Shown one piece after another: positions 11,776 to 22,918 of a DNA stretch of 64,000 nt. Under the pieces are notes generated by a model. It was not told where the DNA came from. It did no database searches and worked only from the letters and a program-made list of their open reading frames with translations. The translations under genes and the position numbers were made by a program. The stretch spans positions 21,093,001 to 21,157,000 of the forward strand of contig OX387202.1 in the NCBI GenBank assembly GCA_947561715.1, read 5' to 3'. How positions within the stretch are numbered: position 1 is the first letter of the stretch; the number at the start of each line of letters is the position of its first letter. The stretch comes from Ascidia mentula. Taxonomy: Eukaryota; Chordata; Ascidiacea; Phlebobranchia; Ascidiidae.

Positions 11776-14700
11776 ATTTGAGGTACAACCAAACTATCCA
11801 GTTGTGAGATGGCGTTACACAAAACCACAATTTAAACCCAGGGAGTAACCGCCTCTAACGTGACGTCATGTTGAGTCATCGTTCCTCGTTAACCAATGCT
11901 ACGACAAAACTTTTTTCACCGCATTATTAGGTAATAAATAAATAAATTGTCGATCTATTATAAAGCATATCGTGTGTGACGTCATAAAACCGGAACGTGC
12001 TTCCGTGCTTTATTTGTGACGTAACAAAACGTGCTGTTCTGATACGGAGTTAAGATTGTTGTTGTGCTGGGTTGGTAACAGACAGTGTAATGAAACAGAC
12101 AGCTATGAGGCAGCATTTTAGTTAATTCAGATTTAACAGTTATGTTTGAGACTTAACGTCATCTCAATATCTTCCTGAGGATTCCGATGAGTTTACGTAC
12201 AGCAGCAGGTTTTAAATCGAAGATAACAACAGAAAATTTGTCCACAGGCAACCTATATTATACCAGGTGTTGGCCTCATGGTAAACATTGTTTAATAAGA
12301 GAACAATAGCAAAAAAGGGATTAGAAAATGTTTATTTTACTTGCAGCAAGTTTGCTGTTGTTGAATACTTTCTTAGATAAGCTGGATGTTAACAAGATGA
12401 TGGCAAACGCCTCAGGGCGTATAACGGTAATGTGGAATTGGCTTCATAATTATGCCTCAAAGCCATTAATAACCGATACCAGCCAATAAGTAACAGGGTA
12501 GAGTTCTAACAGAGCTCGTCGCATAGAAATTATCCTTTGCACTGCCTGTGTACATAGTTACACCTGTTAACCACCCAGCGTCACACGCATGAAATCAGGC
12601 ATGACCGGCGCTTTGTGTCGTAACAATCAAAAAGCAGCGTCATCGTGGCGTGACTTCGAAGGGTGTGTTGGTCGGTGAAGGTTTGCGGAAAATTTAATAT
12701 TTATCGATTTTCAAAAAACACGAGGAATTATTTGATGAAATTCGCTGATTTTAGGCACACTCTAAGTTAAATACGTTGAAAAGTTGAAGCCTAATGTTGA
12801 ATGACTTTTGGCGATGTTTAAAAATGAAAGTTTACAGACAGTTTAGGGAAAACGCATCGAATGCGGATGTAGACGCGTTCCGTCGACTGTTTGACGCATC
12901 GATGCCTCCACGAAAGTGACAACGTACTTTTAAGCTTTTGATCTGTGACTGGAATTACGTGGGTTCTTGTTTCTACCGGTGTCTGGTTTCAACAATTCAA
13001 CTTTTGTACAAATCGAGGGCACGTCATTTGTAACTGCTATTAGAAGGTTTCCACAGAGAGGAATGTTTGTGAATTTACAAACATGTCTATCTGCAGATTC
13101 AAGTTGAAAGTGAAGCGGAAATGCCACAGGAAAGATTCGTCATGTGACGCAATGTTTGCTACAGATCAGTTTCATATGGAGAAGTTAGGATAAAAGAATG
13201 AGGTTGTCAGCGTCCTCTCATATTGTTCCTTGTATGTAAGGCGGGCATAAGTTTGTGAACTGAAGTTGATTTCAACGTTAATTCTATAAAACATTTATTC
13301 ACTCTGAGATTAAGCTCTGTGAAATTGTGCGTATTTAATGAAAACTTTTACATATTCTACAAACGTGCTCGTGAAAATGCGGACGTGTGGGTTTGGTAAA
13401 TGGATTCCCCTAAAGTTGGCGGGCAACGAATTCTAGAGACATAAATACTGGTTTCCTTCCATCCCGTTTACATTTCAACCCTACAACCAGTGATTAAACT
13501 ACGGTTAAACATTGTAAAACCACTCACAATTGCCGCTCCCTGGCAACGTATTGTCACTTTGTGTGACGTCGAAAAACGTCACAATACCGTCTCTAGTAAG
13601 GTTTCGCCAGTGCTGCGTGAAGAACCGTTTGAAAGTGCGGCATCCGGTATTTTTGTCAAGATTTCATTGTCCACGGTAGTAAGTTTTCGCTTGAATAATA
13701 GCATCACATATTTCAAGCTAACGGGTGAACCACAACATGCAGTTTCGAAAAACTTTGTCGCTGTTACAGCAAAAGTGTACTCCCATATTAAAATGCCCCA
13801 ACGGCAAGTGTAAATTTCAAAGCCAATAATGTTTGGTCGAAACAGTTGTCTCGCCTGCAGTTCATTATATTAAGTATAAATACAGAGAAAACTTAGACGA
13901 GTGAAATTAAAACACTTCTGTCTTCAATTGGACTGTGTTGGTTCATCGACTGTAAACGCTGCGTCGGAATTCCGCTACGAGGCGGTGACAACAGGATATG
14001 ATTCAAGCGTCCAGCAAGCTATTCATCCATAATTCACAGAGCGGCAGTTGGTAATGGATGAGGCTTGCATATAGTCTTGTGCAGAATAAGGTCTGTCCAA
14101 TCGGATTATCAGTAAGTTACAGTGGGCAGAGTTACCTTGTCCTTGTTCGTCCTGACCAAGTACAGAGTACATGTGTATGACGTATATAGGTAATCTATCA
14201 GACAGGTTGAAGTGTGTTTCGATCATTGGTTGAAATAGTTTGTCAGTTTATTTGAGGAATCATTCAGGTTTCTGTACAAACCCGGGAATTGAGAGCTGAA
14301 GTAAATAAACGGATTCTTGCCGACAAACTTACAACTTTACTTTGTGACAAATTTGTGAAGCCACCAATAGAGAGCAGGTTAAAGTTTTGCTAAGCGCGCG
14401 CGCTCATTCCGGTACTTCATTTCCGCTGAGCCAGCCTACTTTACACCTTTAGTGTGACGTCACAATGAATGTTTACCGCAGGAAGGTGCGTGGGTATCTT
14501 TATGTTAATATCCGTGCCCAGATGTGAAAACAAGTTTAGCACGTGGAGTAATAAAGTCGTTTGTCTGAATGACAAACTGTAATCGGATATTTACACTAAA
14601 AAACAATTTTAATTGACAGAAACGTTCCCCAATAAGCAGAAAACCTCACGCAAGGAAACCCGTTGCAAACACATGTAGGTGGTTCTTCTGGCAAATGACC

Positions 14701-15741
14701 CTGAGGCTTGGACTAAACGATTCGTTAATGCGACAACAACTTGCCCGGCGGCATAAAATGTTATTGCCATTTACTCTGTAGTAAACTCGAATGTTTTTTA
14801 TTACGTAACTGTGATACTTCGTGAAGCTTGCACGTGATGCCAAACATCAACACGTGGGTCGCGATTCACTTAAACGCGTAACAAGGAGGAAGTTTAGTAA
14901 GCTCAACATTGATAATATTTATTTTGCTAAGTTGGTGTTGCCACAGAATGTTATCATGTCAGAATATCACGTTAGTGGGAGAGAGTCAGTTGGTTTTGAT
15001 ATTATGGATAAACTGTTGATAATTTAAACACCATCGCCCATCGGTTGGTCAAAACCACTCTATATAAATGAAAGTAGAAAAACGCCCAACCAGACATGCA
15101 GCAACATACTTTCGTGGACGTATATATCACGTTCCAGGTGTGACAAGGGAGGTTTGTGACGAGACAGTAGCGTCTCGTGGGAATAGCCCGAGGTGAATTG
15201 GAAGAATGGTAACTTACAAATTACCTCGTGTGGTTGTCCGTTGTTGTGGTGGCAGTGAGTGAGTTGATGGCGCGCCTTCGATTGCCAACTAATGGTCGGT
15301 CGAATTTTCAGCTAAAACGAACTTTCCATCAAATTGAGCAGGAAAGTCCACAATGATGTGACAGAAATAAAAATGTGGAACCATTAAGTTTCTTACTCAG
15401 TTACCAGTGTGAGCAGAATTCTAACCAAGACTGCTCACATATTTGAGGATGATTATCTTAACGGTGATAACATTTAATCGTGGGTAGCAACATGTCTCAA
15501 TAGATGATAAACAATCTTACAAGTGAAAAAGGCGAGTCAGCGAGTGAAAAGAAAAAGGAAGTTTTGGAATGTAAATTAGCGATGAAGGCGCCCGAAAGAA
15601 CGCTTTCTTCCACACAGCGGCAACCGAGCAGAAAGTAAAGTGAAACTCGATTACAAAAGAATTTATGCAAATTGTCCTTTATGTGCAGAAGGGGGAAGAA
15701 GCAGAAACATCATAGATATTGAAACTGAAAATATCTGAAAT

Positions 15742-16281
15742 ATGTCGGTGTGCTGTAGACGAAGAGGTGACTTCAGCAAATGCATTCCCATCTATGTAGT
15801 GGGTTTGGTGTGCCTAATAGCGGGTATTCCCCTTATGATCGTTGGAATAGCGCTGAGAAGTCCATATGCTGATTTCCTTGGTTACGTTGGAGGAGCGAGC
15901 ACGTTTTTTGGGGTTATGTTCCTTTTCCTGTGGCATATGATCACAATCCCTGCTCTGGAACGCAAAGTTAGGGTTTGGGATCTCAAAGTTCTCGAAGCGA
16001 CATCCGAGGAATTGGAGAAATCGCGACAACGCGGAGAGATTCCGGTATTCTCCAACCCAGCATATGAACGCGATTCATCTCTCCCTGGTGCGCGCGACGC
16101 GTCAATTGAAAAAAGTTCACGAAGCTCGTCAACAAACGAGGGGAATGCGCTTTGTCGCGCGAACCCCAACGAGAATAACAGCAACAATTACGAAATTATT
16201 GATTTGGATGAAAGCTACGTTCCAAAAATCACGACCATTTCAGGGTCTACTGTGACGTATCAATCGCGGAAGGGCACGTGA
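15742..16281 (+). CDS. Two-pass membrane protein, family not recognised
   Basis: A single-exon frame of 179 residues. Two hydrophobic segments, at about residues 16-39 (starting IPIYVVGLVCLIAGIPLMIV) and 45-66 (around GASTFFGVMFLFLWHMITIP), form a hairpin. A short basic, Cys-rich N-terminus (SVCCRRRGDFSKC) precedes it and could be lipidated. The remaining 110 residues are hydrophilic and Ser/Asn-rich, with an FSNPAYERD motif resembling a tyrosine sorting or adaptor motif. Both ends are probably cytosolic. A good donor (GTAAGC) follows the stop, so a 3' UTR intron is possible. I do not recognise a vertebrate ortholog. Confidence 0.7.
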   Translation: MSVCCRRRGDFSKCIPIYVVGLVCLIAGIPLMIVGIALRSPYADFLGYVGGASTFFGVMFLFLWHMITIPALERKVRVWDLKVLEATSEELEKSRQRGEIPVFSNPAYERDSSLPGARDASIEKSSRSSSTNEGNALCRANPNENNSNNYEIIDLDESYVPKITTISGSTVTYQSRKGT

Positions 16282-18178
16282 TGAAAAGGTAAGCACACAA
16301 ACTTCATCACTTTTTTTTTGTTTAGACAATTTTGTTCTTTAGTTTTAGACTAATTTGTGTTCCTATGGATTTATGCTGATATAAACCCATTAGGTACAAT
16401 AGCTCGGGGCATTCCCGCAAACGAAAATAACTCGAAAGGAAAATTATCGTGGGAGTTTAAACAATTGTAAGTACACAACTCTGCAATGCCCATTTAGCGC
16501 GATAAACAATACATCATTATCGCCACACAACAAAGAAAATTATGTCGCAACAATGGCGTGGGTTTAACAATGTTTACATTCGCATAACTCACAATCCGCA
16601 ATTTTGCCAATTTATGAAACAGGTACAATTTCCATACAAAGGCTCAACATGAAAATTATTTTTGATTTCGCCGAAATAATTACCTGAATTTAATTTGGGT
16701 TGAAAGCGCGATAATATAGCTGTGATGGTTCGTTACTAAATCTAAAATAGACCAACCCCAAACACCGGATGGAACATTACAACAATGCGTCTGAATCCAA
16801 ACACCAACATCACTTCGTTGCACCAACATTTAATGGTTCGCTTACGGTCAACAAGCTTGTGTCATCGTTAGACACGTTCATGCTTATTTTGTCACAAAGG
16901 GTTGGTTGTGTTTGAATTGAAAAACTTCACCTAAACTTTAAAGCAAGCAGAAGAGCAATCTATAAATGGAAAGTGATAATGTATCGTGTGCAACTTTAAT
17001 TAAAAGGGGGGGGACTCCATCAGAAACCAATTAAATGCAAAAATAGCAGAAATCTTTTCCACGAATACAAATTGCCATTAAAGATAAACATCAACTTAAA
17101 TAATTAAACGCGTTCGCATTACAGGCAAATACCGCAACTAAAATAGATTCATCTTCGTGTTATGGCTAATTCACTTGCTTTTTTGCAGCTACAAGCAGTT
17201 GAACACACAAGATATTCGTCACAGAACGTACAAGGCGGCATTAAACAAAAGGAATTGTTTGATTACAACGGCTCTGTGTTACGCGGAAAGCCATAACTGC
17301 AAGTGTTCTTCAAGCTCTGCGTTCCAAAAAGTAATTTTATGCACCAGCTTTCCTGGACATAAGAGCTACTTCGGAATCATATTAGGCGGTGTTGTGCATA
17401 TGTGTACAAAAGACCGCCACCAAGCATACACATACATGCAGTGCTTATTGCTTCCTATTGTGATTAAAGCACTTTTCTTCAATAGAGTTTTTACCTCAGA
17501 ATGAAAAACATTTTAAAGGTCTGTGTAACAACACGATGCGTGCCCAATGAATTTATGCAACGATTCAAATCTCATTCATCGTGAGCTTGGATAAAACGAA
17601 AACCAACATAGCCCATGTCAAAATGCGCCTGTGTAATGTTACCAAAAAGAGCCCACTATTGCGTCACAAACTTTCCAAGCAGCACTTCAGGCAACAACTT
17701 CGAGATAAAACAGGCATTTGTTTCGAAACTGCAAGTATTCCAACCACGAAACGAATTCTTTTATTGAAAAACATACAAACATTCTGTTGGTGTTGTGTTT
17801 ATTTATACTACACTGCGTTTTATGCAAATACTAATTGTACTTTATTTGTGCACTTAAATTATACTGCACGCAGTATTAAACATTTTAGCGCAAATTTAGC
17901 AGCGCTTCTCCAATCGCCTTTTTTTAGCATATTATAACGTCCCAAATTCGTTTATTGTTTTCGGTGACCGCCAGCCTTATATATTTGTTCCCACATGTTT
18001 CCTGTCACGAGATCATTTCTGCATTTCATGTATGTTCCTTTTATGACAATATAACAAATAGTTAGTGACGTAGGACAAGTTATGTTGCCCAGCCAGCAGC
18101 GCCAGGCCCAGGGTTAAATCTTACGAGAATAAACAAACCAAGATCGAAGACAAAAAGCAATGAAAGTTTTTTTGTGAT
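16282..18178. other. Interval with no recognisable gene
   Basis: Two fairly long open frames (17157-17504 and 17581-17937, +) have no family resemblance, no splice context and the composition of surrounding AT-rich DNA, so I do not call them genes. The interval should hold the 3' UTRs of the flanking convergent genes. Confidence 0.5.
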
Positions 18179-20187
18179 TTATAAATGTTTTGAAGTCGGC
18201 TTCGTAAATCCTCTTTGCTTGTGGATCTGTCTTAAACCCTTGTTTAAACGTGCAACACAAACGTAAACAACAGCCAATGCAATGAAACCACTGAAAATCC
18301 ACTTCCATTGGTGACGAGTTAATTGTATAGTGACGTCACATCCTAAATCGGCGTTAGCGAACTCAGTGAATGTTTTTCCGAAAAACTTTTCCGGTTGGTC
18401 GCACATCATCACATCAGAGTTCACATATATTTTAACGTCTTCCGATTTTGTGGATCGAGATTTAGCAATTGCGTGCGCAAACGCCCACGTGCGGCAATCG
18501 CACAGCCAAGGGTTTTCCGCAAGGTGGCCCACACAGGCATTAATATGGCTACGTCTGCGGCCAAATCGTCGAGTGGCGAACCAACTTGTATGCGGTATTG
18601 TCAGGCGGTTACGTTCAAGGTGCAAACTCCGAAGACGATGACAAAATGAAAATGCATCGCTTGTTACGTCAGAAAGGAGGTTGTCCGCCAGGTCAAGGCG
18701 TTCTAAACAGGGCAAATCTTGTAAAGAAGTTTTATCCATAGAGACAAGCAGATTGGAGCTAATATCCAGCTTTTCCAGGCTTGGCAAACTTATTTTGGGA
18801 AAAGTTTTTATCAGGTTTCCAGAGAGGGTAAATTGTTGAAGTTGTTGGAGAGAATTTAGTGATGAATCAAGCACAGAATTGATCAGATTTGAATCTACTT
18901 TCAGTATTTTAAGTGAAGACAATTGTTCAAAAATGAAGGACTTGGATTTTTCATCATGTAGTTTGGTCAAATGGTTATTGCACAAGTTTAAGCTTTGCAA
19001 GTGTTCCAACCCCTGAAATAAGACTTTCCTTCATGTATGCTTTACCAGTGTATGGTAATCGTTAAATATTTGCACCCATGCAACCAAATTATTACCAACA
19101 ATGCTAATATTTGCTACAAAATAAATTGAAAAAGAAAAAAAAAGTTTTCTTTGAATCCACAGCTTGTTCACCTGAAATGCCACTGGATTTAATTCCTTTA
19201 ATTCATTTTTTGAGACATCTAGAATCAAAAGTGAATTTTTTATGGATGAAAACAATTTATCTGGAATAGCGTCAATTCTGTTTGCAGCCAAGTGGAGTTC
19301 TTTTAATGATGTAAAGTGACTGAATGCTAGTTGGTGAATCTTTCGTAAAGAATTTCTTGTGACATAAAGCTGAAAGTAAATAAATGTTGGATATGGAATA
19401 ACAAAAGTTATTGGGATTCCCACCTGGTTTAATGAGGTCAGATGGCCAAATGTGCTTGGAGATATTAATGACAATGAGTTCAATGATAAATCCAGTACTT
19501 TCAAATTTTGGAGACCCTGAAAAATGACAAATCGCAACATTAAAAATGAACATCAATTTAACACAACTACCTGAAATGCATCAACTGCTGCCATCTCGAT
19601 TACATTGTTTGATAAATCCAATTGCTGCAGATTTGACAAACTAGAAAATGCATTGGACTCAATTATCAAAATCTTATTCCTTGCTAAGTCCAATTCTTCA
19701 AGACTTTGTAAGTTTTTCAGAGCATCCGAGGGTATAAATGATAATTTATTGGATCTAATTGAAAGAATCAGAAGACTTTCAACCATTTCACCCCTGTTAC
19801 CATATTTCTGTGACGTTGCAACAAAAGCATCAGAGTTTATATCTGAAATTTGGTTCTCTGCAATATCCAGTTTCATTAAGGCAAGTTGACGAGGAAATGA
19901 CTTAACCACAAGTGATTGAATTTTGTTGTCGGCCAACGAGATTTCCTACAGCACAAAAAATTGTAGGAAATTTGGTTATTCAATAACCTTTTTTCACAAG
20001 CACTTTCAAAACAACATTTTTATAAACTTACTGTGATATATGTTGGAAAGCCTTTTGGAACAGAATCAAATTCTGCACTGGTACAACTTGCCAAGTTTTT
20101 CTCTCTAATACATTTACAGCCAAGAGGGCAACTTCTAACCAATACACAACTACAAATTATTAACACAGATGTTGATATCTGCCTCAT
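18179..20187 (-). CDS. Leucine-rich-repeat type I membrane protein
   Basis: Five coding exons on minus: 20187-20032, 19945-19571, 19516-19424, 19369-19172 and 19012-18179, all joined in phase 0, giving 551 residues. Order: signal peptide (MRQISTSVLIICSCVLVRS), an LRRNT Cys cluster (CPLGCKCIREKNLASC), about a dozen LRRs of the LxxLxLxxNxL type, an LRRCT cap (ENPWLCDCRTWAFAHAI), one transmembrane segment (WIFSGFIALAVVYVCVA) and a short basic tail of about 25 residues. No TIR or Ig domain is present, so it is not a Toll-like receptor in the strict sense. It should sit at the cell surface as an adhesion or recognition protein. Exons 2 to 4 each end at a repeat boundary, which would make exon-wise repeat gain easy. 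The ligand is unknown. Confidence 0.88.
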
Positions 20188-21019
20188 TGCAAGCAACTTC
20201 TTGATCTTTGCTTGGTGAGATAAACACTGCTTACACACTTACTGTGTTGTCAGCACATCATGTTCCTAATGAAACAAACAATGTTTAACCACTGTATGTA
20301 GAGATTACCTAAAACGCTTTGCATTCAATTGTGGATTAACAACCATTTGCTCCATGCCTTGGCTTTTCAGACACTTTAAAAAGTATGGCCCGAGGGCAAT
20401 TTTTATAAAAAGTCCCACTGAAGACAAAATGTTGAACCATTTTCATTAGAAGGCAACCTTTTACCAACGTTTCCACTAACAATTTTTTTTTATGTTAACA
20501 AAAATGTTGTGACCAAAAGCGTGCACGTTTGGTTGATAATAAGTCTTTGTATCTTCACATTGGAGTAAGTTATCACTTTATAAAAACAATATAAAAAGGA
20601 AGTTACCTGTTCAAGTTTTAAATGAATCATCACGTTTCACAGTATTTTATGTAATGGCAGGAAAAACGTGTATTTCAATTAAGTAAGTCCATATTTCTGC
20701 TTCACATGCGTTCACTGGCAACTTCTTCATCTGCTTGTTATGCAACACAAACCTTTGCATTTTTATCTTAGGTTTCAGAATAAATAATTTTTATCGAAAG
20801 TAAATTAATCAATCGATTCCCGCCATTGACTATTCTCTGACAACCATTTGTCTTAAATATCCTGCCAACCATCGCCTTATTTACATAAACATTTTTTAAC
20901 CGACAATGTATCTGACAATGTTTGTTTTTTAATTTTTATTTACATTCTAAAGCAGCAAAAAGTATTGCATAAAACTGCGGTTCGCAAAATACACAGGCAA
21001 TATTATTTTTATGGCGCCT
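20188..21019. other. Interval upstream of the LRR gene
   Basis: AT-rich sequence without a recognisable gene. It lies between the start of the LRR gene and the stop of the PAN/discoidin gene (both on minus), so it should contain the LRR promoter and the 3' end of that upstream neighbour. Confidence 0.4.
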
Positions 21020-22918
21020 CTAGAAGCGAATATTTGAATCACACGTAACGTATAACTCGACTCTAAGCACAATGTTGGCTTGCCAACTTAAAGGTTGAAT
21101 CCGGATGGTTCTGGCAATGAAAGGTTGTCGTTTGAACAAATTTACCACCTCTGAATTGGAATCCGTGTTGGCCTTAAACACCTGGAAAAGTTGTGTTCAA
21201 ACCATGAATATTTGTTTCAAAACTAGGGGTTTCAAAATATTGTTGGACGAAAAATTCTTCATCAAACCTTTGACAATTAGATACAGCACATAAGGCACTG
21301 TCACTTTACTTTTTAACTATGGACATGACGAGATAATGCCAGGCTTCCAACCAAGTATAAGTATGTTGGTAAATAATCTCAGGAATTATTGACTTGCCTT
21401 TGCTTTGCCAACTGCTTCTTTGTATGGGGTAAATCTACCGTTTGTTCGTCTGTTTTCGTAGTAAATTTCAAACGTCTTTACGAAATTTTGTCGTAAAAGA
21501 TAATAATAGCCCTGTGTTCCTATAGCAGCGAGCTGGGTGTCGCGTCCAAGTTTGATCTAAAGTTGAAAGAAAAAATATTCATCAACTGAAACGATTGCGA
21601 ATCCCATGAAAAAGATTGCGAATCCCAAAGAAACCAAATCAGTCAATGATCAGTTTGCTTGCAATATTCTACCTCAAGCATCTGATTCGTATCACGATTA
21701 TTCGACATCCAAGCACTTCCACCATTTAACCTTGCCCTTGAAGGGTAGAAGTACCAGAAAGATGAGGATGCATTGAAGTTCTCGTCTGGTATAACATCGT
21801 GTTCCAAACCAATAGCTTTTCGACACTCGCCTGAAAAATCAAAAATCTACGTTTCTACTCACATAAGAAGCAATGTGGGAAAAAACTGCCCAGTGGCGAC
21901 AAATTCCTAACAAGCAAACTCTAACAAATTCATTGAAGTTTTACCTGCGGGAGTGGTTAATAATGTTGGTTCAGAAGTTGTGCGCACTGGCCGCCTTGTT
22001 GGATAAGTCCTCATTGGTCTGGTTTGTGGTGGGCGTGGTCGGTAGGTCGGTCTGGTTTGTGGTGGGCGTGGTCGGTAGTTCGGTCTGGTTTGTGGTGGGC
22101 GTGGTCGGTAGGTCGGTCTGGGTCGAGGAGGCCTGTTTGTGATGATATTTGATTTATATCATCATGTCAAACTGATACTACATACACATCATATAGTTTT
22201 AAACAAGTTGTTTTTTGTTGCTGCCGTTGCTACCGGACATAATTAATTTTCAGGTGCTCTCGTTATGGCAACAAGCCAACGTGACTTTTACCAACTGACG
22301 CAAACATCGGAGCTCTTTTTTTGATGCAGTTATTTCCAGAAAAAGAAATTTACCTTGTGTGTGGGGCGAACGTTGGGGAAAAGACAGGTCTCACCATATG
22401 GGGGCGCTCAACGACGCGGCCCGGTTGCACCGGAGTTCTGTGCACGCCATTTATCCTGTCTGTACAAATGATTTTTTTTACAACTATCCAGAATCCCTCG
22501 AATTACTTCAACATAACTCAGTATCACAAACCTGGCGACGACACATAGAAATCATAATTTTCATTCCTTCTGACGTGGGGCCTGTGACGTCTATCGAGGA
22601 CCTCATCTCCGTTTCTGCGACCAAAACAGGAACGCGTGCGACGGTGGTAATCAAATGACAGGCAGCGCCCCCTCATGGATATACACTCTACCGCACACTC
22701 GTCAGGTGTGGCGCCCTTTAGTCTGAACACCGTTCGAGAGCGAAGCATTCTTCGAGGTCGGATAGAAAACCATTCAGCTTCCCCTGCCCAGTAAAAAGTC
22801 TCAATAAGAAATGCTTACCCAGTTATAATAGTAACTTACCTGATGCATTTGTCCGTTGGGCGTTATACACCACAACACACAAACTTAATAATAACACGGA
22901 AAAACAAATCGTCGTCAT
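21020..22918 (-). CDS. Secreted PAN/apple plus F5/8 type C (discoidin) protein
   Basis: Minus-strand exons: 22918-22840 (signal peptide starting MTTICFSVLLLSLCVVVYNA), 22783-22532 (PAN/apple module with the core ATPDECAVECISMRGRCLSF), 22132-21945 (Pro/Arg/Thr-rich linker built on an 11-residue repeat, PRPPQTRPxYR), then a discoidin domain from 21830-21673, 21556-21398 and 21181-21020. The discoidin part has the typical opening (ECRKAIGLEHDVIPD, then NASSSFW), the central IKLGRDTQLAAIGTQG and the closing ARTIRIQPLSWQ...ELYVTC. The exon 2 to 3 junction does not fit in phase with the donors I see, so a small exon may be missing. The last intron appears to start with GC. Likely an extracellular carbohydrate- or lipid-binding protein. 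Confidence 0.75.
22021..22119 (+). repeat. 33-bp coding tandem repeat, 3 copies
   Basis: Three near-identical 33-bp units encode the 11-residue Pro/Arg repeat of the discoidin protein on the minus strand. All three frames of the repeat are open, but only the Pro/Arg frame joins in phase to the discoidin exon. Confidence 0.85.

Larger units (their letters stand above)
10952..15741. other. Non-coding interval downstream of globin 2
   Basis: This holds a 30-bp tandem repeat at 11224-11313, a SINE at 11658-11775 and several TGACGTCA palindromes (near 11859, 11976 and 14455). No gene is recognisable. The open frames at 13490-13813 and 14821-15027 look random. A TATA-like word (CTATATAAATG) sits near 15058, upstream of the next gene. 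Confidence 0.5.

Noticed and set aside
17157-17937. Two plus-strand open frames of 115 and 118 residues
   Set aside because: No domain resemblance, no matching splice sites, and composition like the surrounding AT-rich DNA.
22332-22658. Plus-strand frames overlapping the PAN domain
   Set aside because: They are shadows of the minus-strand PAN exon, which has clear domain motifs.
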